The notes: generated by a model not told the origin, from the letters alone. A DNA stretch of 64,000 nt from Desmodesmus armatus (GCA_007449985.2 VIIQ02000373.1:1-64000); one strand, 5' to 3'; shown: positions 40,096-50,189, counted from the stretch's first letter. Numbers and translations are program-made.

Positions 40096-41968
40096 TCACC
40101 CCCACACGTCCCGTTCCGTCAGCTCCAAGGCCGCCTTCAGGTTGGCGCTGCACCGCGGCTCCTTCACGCTATTGAAGTAGGTGAGGCCGTAGCTGCTGAA
40201 CCCGTATATCTTCTTTCTCCTGACGTCGGTGAGCTCGTTGTCGATGACCCCGTCCGCATCCCACTCGGTCGCCTTGCGCTTGGCCATCCAGGCCCTCCAT
40301 AGCACCTGTACAATCAAGTAGCCGCGGAGAGCCTTTATGTGCTCTTCGCCCTTACCGGGGGGTCCTTGCGGACCGCCGCCCATCTTTGCCAAGGGGGTCG
40401 AGCTGAAACCGTGGAGTTCGACCATCTTTTCTTCGGCAGCCGTCGCCCACGCGTACAGCTCATCCACGGACGGCGTCTCCGACCGTTCGTCAAAGCCATC
40501 CCTTTCGTACAGCGTGCGGACGGCCTCCTTGAACGGGGTGGGGAACTTCCCATACGCCTGCAGCTCTGCCTCGAAAAAACCAGGGAAGCTCCAACCGTCC
40601 GTGTCGCCGTTGGTCGCCCCCCACTTGACAAGCTTGGCAACCAAAGCATTTATCTTGTTGAACCAGGTCCCAGCCTTACGCCCGACGATAAGTACCAACG
40701 TGGCCAAGGTGATGTACCTGACGAACATGGCCCGCGCCTCTCCGTTGTGCATGATGTCATCGGATGCCGTGGTTTTTGCCCCGCGCCAGTTGAAGCGCGT
40801 CGCGAGGTCCCAGCGCGTTGCGTCCATCAGCGTCTCCAGCTCCTCTAGGCTCTTGTCTTGGTTCTCCTGTGCCACCTGCGCAAAGACGGCACGCGTCCCA
40901 CCGGCCTCCGGCATGGCGAGCATGCGTTGCTCGATCGGCTTATACTGCATGGCATCCTTGACGGCGACCGTCGGGAACGCGCCCCACTCGTCCTTGAATA
41001 ACGTCTTGAGCCTGTCCCTGACGGTTTTGAATTGCAGCAAGCCCTCGTTGCGCTCCTTGCGCGGATACATCGCGGCGATCTCAAGGAACAACTCATCCGG
41101 CGCGTCCTTCCACAACTGCTTCATGTGACCGATTCGCCCAGTGGTCCCTAGCTTGGCCGCCAACGCGGACTGCTCCGCGGCCGTCATTTTTTTGACCTTG
41201 CCGTATGCCTCTAGTATGTTATCCCTCACGGACCCGGGGAAGACCCGCCTGATGTCACCCTCACTGTCAAAGACCGTCGTGCGCCCGGTGCCGGGAGCTT
41301 TGTCGGTGATGTCGGGCTGCTCGCGCGGGTCGACGTCGCATGCGGTGCGCACTCCCGCGTGCCCCACTAGGGAAAGGGTCACCTGCCACTGGGTGGGAGC
41401 GAACGCGACCGTCGGGGAAAAGCCCATGCGGCGACCGTGTTTGTGCTTTCGTCGTAGTGATTGGCGTGGTGCTGCGGGTCCCGCTGCCACATCACCACCC
41501 TTTGGTCCTGCGCCTTGACCCCCTTGAATGCGTAGCCCACCCGCCCGCCACCGGCAGCTCGCTGGGCAGAGGGCCCTTGTACATCTTATCCCCGGCGCGT
41601 ACCATCCACAGCAGCGTCTTGCCTTTGACGGAGTATTGTACATGTATGCTTGGAGGAACGACCGAGCCCGCAGCGGCGGCCCCGCCCTGGCCCCCGATCG
41701 TCGCGCGAACGAGCGCATCGTTGCCGTGCAACCTCACGACGTCATCCGCGACGTCCAAAGAGTCCTGGATGTCTTTCAGGTGCAGCTCCCAGTGCGCCCC
41801 CTGCCGCTCCCACCGCACCACCTCCCAAGGCACGACCCGCCACACTCTGTCCAAGACCATCCTCACTTCCACGTGGGCGGGCGCGGGCGCGACGGCGTCG
41901 ACCCCTCCTCTGCTGTCGAGCCGCTCTAGGGCCCTCACGAGCAACCTGCGGCGACTGTCGCGATTCAT
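40096..41968 (-). pseudogene. Large viral protein of unknown function, frameshifted
   Basis: One protein of roughly 615 residues can be followed through three frames: 41,968 to about 41,530 (begins MNRDSRRRLL), about 41,530-41,430 in a second frame (GYAFKGVKAQDQRVVMWQRD), then about 41,430 to the stop at 40,096. No in-frame stop interrupts the pieces. The long C-terminal piece is helical and Trp-rich (KQLWKDAPDELFLEIAAMYP, FVRYITLATLVLIVGRKAGT may be a membrane-like helix). No domain is recognised. Its start overlaps the stop of the integrase frame (ATGA). Upstream of that stop another frame reads QGRVAYDNF straight into MNRDS, so the integrase and this protein could even be one fused product. 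Confidence 0.55.
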
Positions 41969-43668
41969 GAAGTTGTCGTAGGCGACCCTGCCCTGCGTCG
42001 GGGACCCAGCGCCTTAAGCGCCTCCCCGACCGCGATGCGCCGCAGGTAGAGGTTCTTGTCGGCGGCGTACGACCTGATCAGACTGTCGATCTGGTCTTCC
42101 TTCATGCGCGCGCGGACCGGGTTGAGCCTCCAGAGCCGCTCGCGTTCCGTCTCAAGTGAATGGCGGGTGACGATGCCCTCCTCGACGAGCTTGTCGGCCT
42201 GCACCTTCAGCGCGGCGGCAAACCTTTCGGGGACCGCCCTGCCCTCCTCTCTCACCGTCTCCTCCTCCTCCTCCTCTTGATCGTCGGCAGCCTCGTACGT
42301 TTCTTCAGTCTCCCCCTTGGCCTCTATGTAGTCCTCCACCGCATCCCGCAGCTCCTGCTCCACCGTGCCGTCGTCGTCGACGTTGACCTTGTCCTCGTCG
42401 CTCAGCTTGTACAGCTCCTCCCGCGCGTACACACGCCCCACCGGTTCCACCTTGGTCACCCACGTGGGATCCGTCAGCCCCAGGGCCTTCCCGCGCACGT
42501 CCGCCAGCTTGACCACCTGGTACCTGTTCCTGCGCAGCACGTCGTGCACCACGTACACCTGGTACTTGTTGCGGCGGGGGCCCTTGGTCAGGATGGACGG
42601 CTTGTCCTTGAGGACCATGACGTAATCGCCAACCTTGAGGGACCAGGCAGCCTGTAGTTGTAGCGCTTGCGGATCCCCTGGAGCGCCTCCACGTCCTCCC
42701 CCGTGTGGTGAGGCCGGCCCTCCTTGAGCAGGTCCTCCACCTTGTCGTTGTGCGCCGCCTTGGCGACCATGTCCTGCCACATGACCATGGGGTGCAGGCT
42801 GACAAAGTCGGGCGTCAGCTGGTGGATGCCGCTGTGGGGCGTGTCGTTGTACAGCGCCACCACCTTGGGCAGGTACGTCTTCCATTCGGTGTCTGAATGG
42901 GTGAGCGCGTAGGTGCGCACCATGTGCTTGATCGTGCGCGCAAAGGAGTCGACTATGCCGAGCGAGTTGCCGCCCTGGCGCTCGGCGTTGTGCAGCCACT
43001 TGCTGACGAAGATCTGGGTCATGATCTTGTGCTGGTCGTTGTAGGCGCGCAGCGGTTCGAACTCCTTGTCGCCCTCTATCCCGTTGATGACGGTCTCGGG
43101 CATGGGGACAAAGGATGGGAAGTGGCCGACGCCCTGCACCGGGCGGTCATGCCCCGCTTTGCCCATCAACTTGCGCCCCGCCTCCTCTCGCTGCTGTTCC
43201 ATGTCCTCAAAGTGCTGCTCCACCTGCTTCAGCAGCTCCTTGTAGGCGGGCAGGAGGTCCGACTCGACGCCGCGTCCCTTGATGGGAACCACGTAGGCGC
43301 GGCGGGAGTAGATCTCCACCATGGCCAGCGCCATCCTGCTGCTCAAGGGGGCCTGGTCCGGCGAAGGCCCAGCGTCATCGTCCAGCTGGGAGTTGGTGTC
43401 CATGTACAGCACGTCGATCTGGTAGGTCCCTGGTTGGCCACGATGGCGGGCTCTATCTTGTCCGGGCGCGGCTTGCGCAGCCTTGCCAGCGTGCGCCTGA
43501 ACAGCAACCGGACACGCTTGAACTTGCTGCTGTTCCAGTAGGTGCGCGCGTGGGCCCTGTCGGCGGTGGGCACGTACGGACGATGTGGTTGATGAAGCGC
43601 GCCCTGGAAAGCGCGGCGACGGCCTGCGTGGCGGCCACGTGTGCCTCGATGGCTGACTGTGGTTCCAT
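41965..43668 (-). pseudogene. Retroviral-type (rve) integrase, frameshifted
   Basis: Starts at MEPQSAIEAH (43,668). Frames change near 43,580, 43,430 and 42,650. Catalytic-core landmarks: first Asp in QIDVLYMD (about 43,404-43,417), second Asp in GDKEFEP (about 43,069), 39 residues later GIVDSFARTIK (about 42,948), where retroviral integrases have Glu. So the visible triad is D-D-D. After the core, LPKVVALYNDTPHSGIHQLTP is the usual integrase tail of the core fold. LKVGDYVMVLKDKPSILTKG and KYQVYVVHDVLRR form the SH3-like C-terminal domain, followed by an acidic stretch. It would insert the viral DNA into the host genome, as in Polintons, Mavirus-like virophages and many PLVs. Confidence 0.88.
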
Positions 43669-43710
43669 ACTTGTATACTACCTCCACATTTCATTCGCAA
43701 AGGGCGACCT

Positions 43711-45230
43711 TTAGTCGCACTCCGAATCGGAGTCCGGTGCGGCCGAGTGGCTCTGCTCTGGCGCCCGCCTGTTGCACTCCAGGCAGTAGTTGACCACGTT
43801 GCCCACCACGTGGCTCCGGCTGTTGTCCTTGCGTTGCAGCGTCCACTGCGCCAGGTCCCCGGCTTGTGCGCCACCCGCATGCTGCACTGGCAGTGCTCGC
43901 ACTTGTAGTCCGCCGCCTGCAGGCTGGCCATCACGTCCTCCTTGCTCGGGTACGCCCTCCAGGGGTGGTGACGCCCCGCCTCCATGTCCTGGCGCTTGTA
44001 CTTGCGCAGCTTGTCCATGACCACCCTGACCTCCTGCGCCTCCTCGTCCACGTCCTCCTGGAAGCGGGGCTGGGGTGGGGCCAGGTGCACCTGCTCCAAC
44101 CGCTTGGCCCTGCCCACGGCCGTGTAGCGCAGCTGGCGGGACATGCGCTCCCATTCCCAGATGGTGAAGGGCTCGGTGATGGTGGCGCCCTGGCTGCGGT
44201 GCACGGTGGTCGCGTAGCCCAGGCGGAAGTAGCGCTGCAGCTGCTTGAGGGGGCAGGTCACCTTGCGCGCCTCCTCTGAGATGATCACCTCGGACCCTTC
44301 CGTGGTCACCACCTTGCGCACCCCCTCCATCTGCACCATGCCCCTGGCCACCTTGGTCACCACGAAGCGCTCGTTGTTGGCGATGTAGGGGTCCTTCCTA
44401 TCCGTCTTCTCCTTCACAGTATTTTTGGGAGCATCCTTGACCCAGGCGGGCTTGCGCAGCGTCTCCTGGCACTGCAGGGGCAGGCCCGGGTGCAGCAGCA
44501 TGGAGGGCTGCTCGTCGATGGGCTTGGGGCGCGTGTCCGTCCAGGGAGGCAGGTACACGGCGTCCGCCGGCGCCAGCTCCTTGTTCTTCTGGGCGTTGAT
44601 GTGATGGCGCATGGGGTTGGTGAAGCAGATGTTGCGCGGGTTGGCGAGGCCGCTTCCGAACCGTCTGCGTGGGGCGTCCCCCAGCTCCTTGAGCATGTCC
44701 ATGGTGTCGTTGAGGGCCGGGTCGGTGGAGCGGTGGCGAACCGTGAGCTTCACCAGGTTGCAACCGGCCGCGTTCATGACGATGGAGTGATCAAAGTAGT
44801 GGGGCCACCTGCGCCTGTGCTCGTCGTTGCTGGTCACCTCCACGGAGAGCACTGGTGCTTGTCGCCCACCAGCATCACCTTGAGGCTGGGCTTGTACGTG
44901 ATCAGCGCGTCGATGGCCACCCAGTGGCTCTCGGGCACCAGCTGATCTCATCCACCAGGAGCACGTCCCAGTTGGCCGCCAACTCCTTGAGCCACTTCTT
45001 CCCAAAGTGGCACACGTCTGGGCTTCCGTCGTCCTCCTTCTTCTTCAGGCCCAGTCCCCTGTCGATCGTCTGTCCGCCGATGTTGAGCGCGCCCACGTTT
45101 GTGTATGCCATCGGGAGCACCCTGAGCCCGTGCTCCTCCTTCAGGACCGCAGCAACCTTCATCGCCGTCCAGGACTTGCCCGTGCCGGGGCGCCCGTGAT
45201 CAGGCAGCGCCCCTTCTGCACCACCAGGGT
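43711..45230 (-). pseudogene. SF1 helicase with C-terminal HNH domain (3' part of a giant frameshifted gene)
   Basis: Helicase motifs in order: Walker A GAPGTGKS (about 45,170-45,195), Walker B LLVDE (about 44,945-44,960), motif III VGDKHQ (about 44,850-44,875), and motifs V/VI in GYATTVHRSQGATITEPF...LRYTAVGRAK (about 44,230-44,110). This is the RecD/Pif1-like SF1 set. A linker leads to a zinc/HNH module: C-x2-C (YKCEHCQ), WTLQRKDNSRSHVVGN and VNYCLECNR, then the stop at 43,711. Frameshifts lie near 45,190, 44,950, 44,850 and 43,870. The enzyme would unwind DNA for replication. The fused HNH nuclease could resolve or nick replication products. Confidence 0.85.
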
Positions 45231-47752
45231 GACCACGTCCATGTACTGCGCGCTGTCCTTGATGTTGAGGCGGTTCCCCCACTTGCGCGCTTCGGGGAGC
45301 TTCACCTCTGAGTCTGCCATCATGCTGGTGATCCGGGGGACCCTTGTCTCCCTCTTGAACTGCCCCCACTTTGCGATCTCCGCGCGGCAGTTGGCGGGCA
45401 GGGACGCGGAGGGGACCAGGCGCGGCACGGGGGCTGGCGCGCGCTGGGCCTTGGCGATCACCGTGCAGTCGACTTGCGCATCACCACGTGCCCCCCACCG
45501 ACCGCTCCAGCCTGTGCAGCGCGATGGACTGGTTGTCGAGGATGGACAGGTAGACCGTGTGTTGAGCTCGCTCAGCTGCGTGATGGCGTGGAAGTAGAAC
45601 AGGCGGTGGTCATCCACCCCGGTGGACTGGACCATGCCGGGCTCGTACCCCATGGCCAGGAAGCGCTGCGTGTGAGCACGGATGGCCTCCACGTTGTTGT
45701 CGAGCAGGGGAGCCGTCCGGGTCATGCGGTCCTTGCCCATGTAGCCGCTCAGGAGGCAGATCAGGGTCTTGTACAGCTCGGGGTTGCCCCCCGCCACCTC
45801 CACAAACTTCTCAACCAGGGCCTGAAGTAGTCCACGGCATGTGCACGGAGCAGGCAGGAAGGCGCTGTAGGAGAAGTCCACGCAGGTGCGGTGCGCCTCC
45901 TGCACGGCCACGCGGGTGTACCAGCCGTGCCCCTCCTGAACAGGGCGGAGTTGGAGGGAGCCTTCACGTAGTAGAGCCCGGCAACCGTGGGGTAGTCCCT
46001 GCGCGGGCGCTGAAGCGCTCGATGTGGTCGTGGGGCCCGGGCACGTACCAGTGCTCAAGGGCTGTGCAGCGCGGCGCCGTGGCTCTTGGACCTGTCGTAC
46101 ACATCGTACCTGCCGGCGGGCAGCCGTTCCACGAGCAGCCGCACTGCGCGTGGCCCTTGACTCCCTCCGACAACATCCCTCCCGCGCCTCCGGGTTGGGC
46201 CTGCCCCGCATCATCCCGGCCGGCCGTAGACATGTTAACTATGTGCCACATCAGCTTGTTCTCCACCTCGCCGCCCTTGCGCTCCCAGCCCATCCGATCG
46301 TAGGCCTCCGCCACCAACGCCATCCGATGGCCGAACACGTACTGCAAACGCCGTCCCACCTTGTACCGGATCACCTTATTGTCCTGGATGTGGATGTTGC
46401 TGCCGCTGGGCCACACCCGTGCTCCCTGGCGTAGGCCGACATGTGCGCCAGGCCATCCGCCTCCCCCTCCACCTCGACGATGTTGGTGGGATCAAACGCG
46501 GTGACCCTGTCGTCCCCCCTGCCCTGCGCGCCGTGCTCTGCGCCCAGCAGGAGGCTGAACGTGTAGTGATGGGCACCCCGGAGGTGGCGTTGGCGATCCT
46601 GCGCACGTTCTCCCACGTCCAGGTACATGTTGTTTGTTGAAGACCGCGTACATCCACACGGGCGGTTGTAGCTGCGGTTGGCCGGGTCCACCCAGCGCTT
46701 CATGACGTTGTCCGCCATGTCCATCACGTAGTGGGAGATGTGGTTGGGGCCGCAGAAGCCGGTCTGCAGTCCTCGGAGCAGACGCCGTGCTTCAGGGGGT
46801 GGTAGTCGGGCTTGTAGTTCCACTCGTTCTTCGCGCGCGCGTGGTAGGCGGCTGTGATCGGCTTGCAAACCCTCTCAATATCGCGGAGCTGCCGCTTCAT
46901 CTTGTACTTGGGGTCGCTGTACATCGCTCGCATGACGTCGAAGACGCACTGCCCCCTGCCCGTGTCATAGTCGTTGGGCGCAATGCCGTCGATGCGCATG
47001 TAGACCGCGCTGCGCATGGGCTGGGCGGTCGGGTTGCGGGACCGGCCGCCACCAGCTCTCTCTTCTCCTCCAGCTCTACCTTGTCACCTTGACGTCGACC
47101 GTCCCGCTGCTCCCCATCTCGTTGTCCTTGGCCTCCTGCACTTTCGTATCCATCTGCTCCTGCAGCTCGCTCTCGTCGCCGACGATCGGGCCGACACGAA
47201 CACCATGTCTGTGAATGTGTGATCCCGTCCGCTGGTTGACTTTTTTCGTGATGTCCCACGTGATCTTGACGGTCGCCTCGTAGCGGGGGCCGCCGGTGCC
47301 GGCGTGGACAAGGCGGCGCTCGAGCATGGCGGTCACGTCCACCCGGAGGGGCAGGCGGTTCATGCTGTCCCTCACCCTCTGCTGCACGCGCTCCCTCAGG
47401 CCAGCGTTGGCAGCCAGGGCACTGGCGCGCTGATCAAGGTCCACCCGGTCACCAGGGTCATGCGGGCGAGCGTGGCAGGGTCACCACTGATCACGCCCCA
47501 GGCGGACTGGCGCAGGCTCTCCAGGCTCTCGAAGCCAAGCTTGCGGGCGAAGCCCTTGGTCACGCGCTTGGCGGAGCCGCTCAGGCCGAACAGGTCGCGG
47601 ATCTGTTGCTTCTTGGCACGGTCCAGGTCATGTTCACAGGAGTGGCGGGGGAATATTTGTGGCGTTTTGTACGGACATGGGCGTGGTGTCTGGCTGGGTA
47701 TCCTGCCACGCACTAAGCGGGCCGGCCTTAAGCGAGGTGGGGTGCATGACAC
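45230..47752 (-). pseudogene. 5' part of the giant helicase gene, possible DNA-polymerase domain
   Basis: Coding pieces in changing frames join head to tail with the helicase. N-terminal: AKKQQIRDLFGLSG, then ASALAANAGLRERVQQRVRD. Middle: YDTGRGQCVFDVMRAMYSD, FCGPNHISHYVMDMADNVMKRW. Before the helicase: VAGGNPELYKTLICLLSGYM, VYLSILDNQSIALHRLERSV and VDCTVIAKAQR. The pattern K/Y-x-x-x-N/C-x(3)G-Y-M-G followed by a hydrophobic strand ending V-D-C recalls motif B and the metal-binding motif C of family-B-like viral polymerases, but I cannot prove it. At least a dozen frameshifts occur with almost no in-frame stops. The true start is unclear (47,752 or 47,640). Confidence 0.5.
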
Positions 47753-47756
47753 TTAA

Positions 47757-48302
47757 GTGCAGAGGACACACAAGGAGACCAAGACACCATGGACCCATAC
47801 ATGGAGATCGCTCAGCAACTGTCCAGCAAGCCAAAGACAGGGCAAACAAACAACACGCAGTCGTCGAAGAGATTGTGCAGTATGCAAGGAGGCAGGTGCT
47901 AGGCCAGTGCACGTCAAGGAAGGCAACTTGGAGTATATGGTGACAGCTTTCGACATTGCCTTCCACAACCCAACGGTGATGTTGTGGACCACCCACCCTT
48001 GCTCTTGGAAGCATGGCATTCCTCACGTTGAGTTCTTCTTCTATAACAGCCGCCGTATCATCCCATTGGACCAGACTCTCAAACCAACCGCACAACAGGA
48101 GGAGCTCAAGACCAACATGAGGCGCTGGGTCAAGCGGGCGCTGGCGGATGAGATGGAGTGTTGCGTTTGCTTGGAGGCAACGCGGTGCCATAGTTGCAAC
48201 ACGTGCAACGCAGACATATGCAGCGAGTGCCGTGATCGGCTGCCAGGTGGTGCTGCATGCCCGCTGTGCTGGGGGCGTGAATGGCTCGGGGCTGTGATGT
48301 AA
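47757..48302 (+). CDS. RING-type zinc-finger protein, probably frameshifted N-terminus
   Basis: The intact part (from about 47,900) reads VHVKEGNLEYMVTAFDIAFH ... VEFFFYNSRRIIPLDQTLKP ... and ends in a C3HC4-like finger, ECCVCLEATRCHSCNTCNADICSEC...CPLCWG, at about 48,158-48,270. A natural start may be ATG 47,789 (MDPYMEIAQQLSSK) with two frame changes (QHAVVEEIVQYARRQVLG in a third frame). It is divergent from the helicase gene and sits just inside the right tRNA-like repeat. Viral RING proteins often act as ubiquitin ligases against host factors. Here that is only a possibility, and it may be host-derived. Confidence 0.65.
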   Translation: MQRTHKETKTPWTHTWRSLSNCPASQRQGKQTTRSRRRDCAVCKEAGARPVHVKEGNLEYMVTAFDIAFHNPTVMLWTTHPCSWKHGIPHVEFFFYNSRRIIPLDQTLKPTAQQEELKTNMRRWVKRALADEMECCVCLEATRCHSCNTCNADICSECRDRLPGGAACPLCWGREWLGAVM

Positions 48303-48313
48303 AAATGGTGCAC

Positions 48314-48432
48314 GCAGGAATCGAACCTGGGCACCGCGAAAACAACAGCTGTGCTGGCCTGCGGGCCATGCCACTGAGCCAACCTCAGCCAGCCATGGCC
48401 CACTGAGCTAAACAGGGTGTAACTAAGGTCGG
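48314..48432 (-). repeat. tRNA-like inverted repeat, right copy
   Basis: Reverse-complement partner of 27,263-27,379. Read on the minus strand it has 'tagctcagtgg' (A-box consensus), a second 'tggctcagtgg', B box 'ggttcgattcc', a partial T-arm hairpin with 'ggtgc/gcacc' outer pairing, and ends 'gcaccattttt', a Pol III-style T run. No complete cloverleaf forms. It marks the right edge of the viral gene block. Confidence 0.7.
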
Positions 48433-48539
48433 TGGCGCTTTGTTACTTTTGGGGGGATGATGGATTGGTGTCCCCGGTTGCCAATGGTCGGCAGCTTATG
48501 GCCTGAACTGACAGGCCCCATGTAACACAACTACTACTA
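48427..48539 (+). repeat. 113-bp repeat, inner copy
   Basis: Runs from 'ggtcggtggcgctttgttac' to 'gtaacacaactactacta' and is identical to 49,906-50,018 in the same orientation. It is also identical, inverted, to the stretch ending at 26,073. It joins the viral block to the zinc-knuckle ORF segment. Confidence 0.9.
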
Positions 48540-48631
48540 TATATGCGTTGGCAGTCTGATGGACTGTCAGGCAGGCCTTTTCAGCGGCCCCCCACACAAC
48601 AGGAGGCGCACGTTGAGTCTGATATGGTGGC

Positions 48632-49603
48632 GTGCTTGGGTTGGAAGCTTGTGGACGCGTCCCTATCACTCTTGGTGGCCTTACTGTGAAGTTGGGCACT
48701 GAGCTACAGTTACGGCCTTTGTCGTCGTTGAGAAGGACATATCAGGTGGATTTTGTGGATGAGTTTGCTCCCTTGTTGGACAGGGGCAATCCTGAGGCGG
48801 TGGATTTGCATGTGGGTGCCGTGACTGCTGCTCAACGCCAGCTGTGGCGTGTGCGGTGGGATAACAGTTTTAAAGAGGTGTACTGGCGTCTGGTTTTGAA
48901 TGGTCTCGCCTGTGGGGAGAGGTTGCATCAGCAAGCGGGTGAGTGTGTGTGTGGACCTAGGCCTATCGGCCTACCTGCAGGTCGGCGCCATCATTTCTGG
49001 GACTGCCCTGTTGCCCAGTCGGTAGTAGAGGCAATGAAGCAGCAACTTGTGAGTGGATGGTGTGTTGGTGCACTGCGCCCATACCATGTTTTGTTGATGG
49101 AGCGCCCTAGGGGTGTGTCGGCCGCCTACACCCTGCATAAGGGTGTGTGGCGGGTTGTGTGTCTAGCTGCGATCAATGCCATGGACTTGGGCCGTAGAGC
49201 AGCGTGCCAGCTTAGTGTGCAGCAGAAGCAGCAGCGTGCAGCATCAGCAGCAGCCCTCCAGGTTGCCGCTGCCCCGCGGGGCCAGTTGCTCATCACTGAC
49301 ATGTTTCAGCCTGCACCTCTTACACCTTCTCAGCAACAGCATCAGCAACAGGTGCGGCAGCGTCAGCAGTTGCAATTGCAGCAGCAACAACAGCAGCAGG
49401 AAGAGACTGCTGCTGCTCAGTTGGCTGAGGTTCAGCAGCAAGCAGTGAGTCACTTTTGGGAGCTTTTGGAGGATTTTGTAGCCCTAGAGGCAGCCCCCAA
49501 GTCCTGGTTCCCTCAGGTCCCACCCAGCCACCCCTTCTTGCGTGTGACTGGGGAGTCGATCTTGAGTGTTCACCGTGTTGCTATTGCACCAGGAGCTGAT
49601 TGA
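48632..49603 (+). CDS. Retroelement-like ORF with zinc-knuckle (zf-RVT-type) region
   Basis: 323 residues. Residues 75-145 contain RWDNSFKEVYWRLVLNGLAC, C-V-C-G, and RRHHFWDCPVAQSVVEAMKQ, the W...C-x-C-G...HH-x-W-x-C-P pattern found at the C-terminus of LINE-type reverse transcriptases in green algae. The rest is Q-rich. It lies between two direct 113-bp repeats (48,427 and 49,906). A paralogous fragment reading HKGVWRVVCLAAIYAMDMGR is found at 50,226-50,330. It is probably the 3' end of a non-LTR element and not a viral gene. Confidence 0.6.
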   Translation: MLGLEACGRVPITLGGLTVKLGTELQLRPLSSLRRTYQVDFVDEFAPLLDRGNPEAVDLHVGAVTAAQRQLWRVRWDNSFKEVYWRLVLNGLACGERLHQQAGECVCGPRPIGLPAGRRHHFWDCPVAQSVVEAMKQQLVSGWCVGALRPYHVLLMERPRGVSAAYTLHKGVWRVVCLAAINAMDLGRRAACQLSVQQKQQRAASAAALQVAAAPRGQLLITDMFQPAPLTPSQQQHQQQVRQRQQLQLQQQQQQQEETAAAQLAEVQQQAVSHFWELLEDFVALEAAPKSWFPQVPPSHPFLRVTGESILSVHRVAIAPGAD

Positions 49604-49762
49604 GTTTCTGGTTGGCATGTCCCCTGTTCTTTGTGTTCCTGATGCTTTTCACATTTTAAGCTTGGCCACAGAAGTCAAGGTGGCAGTGTGGATTTGTGCA
49701 TGCTTTGCTTGCTTGTTGCACAGCCTTGCTGCATTTGCTACATGTCCATTTCCACACTGAAA

Positions 49763-50109
49763 CAGCAGGTGCCTGTCACTCAGTCATGCGTGTTCATGTT
49801 CATGTGCGTTCCACAAGGCCGCATCTTTCAATGCTCTATGCCTTGCACATGCTTGCAGGTCTTGCTAACTCTGTGTGTCTTTACAGGTACTTGCTGAAAT
49901 ATGCAGGTCGGTGGCGCTTTGTTACTTTTGGGGGGATGATGGATTGGTGTCCCCGGTTGCCAATGGTCGGCAGCTTATGGCCTGAACTGACAGGCCCCAT
50001 GTAACACAACTACTACTACTAGCGTTGGCCGGTGCAACGGAATTTGGCCGGGTTAACCCCACGAGTTGGCTTGAAATCTGAAATGGCGGCACGCTACCCT
50101 AGTAGTCAT
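49763..50109 (-). repeat. Right inverted arm (uninterrupted)
   Basis: Reverse complement of 25,621-26,205/27,252-27,262. It contains the pre-insertion sequence 'cagcaggtgcctgtcactca' without the 1-kb retroposon present in the left arm. The outer part ('gttaaccccacgagttggct', 'aatggcggcacgctacccta') matches the left arm to 25,621. Weaker similarity ('gacggggcctcttgtaacaa') continues to about 50,160. Confidence 0.85.
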
Positions 50110-50189
50110 GTGGTCGGCAGCTTAAGTCCCGAATTGACGGGGCCTCTTGTAACAAATCACACACACACAAAGTCATGTCTTGTGTATGT

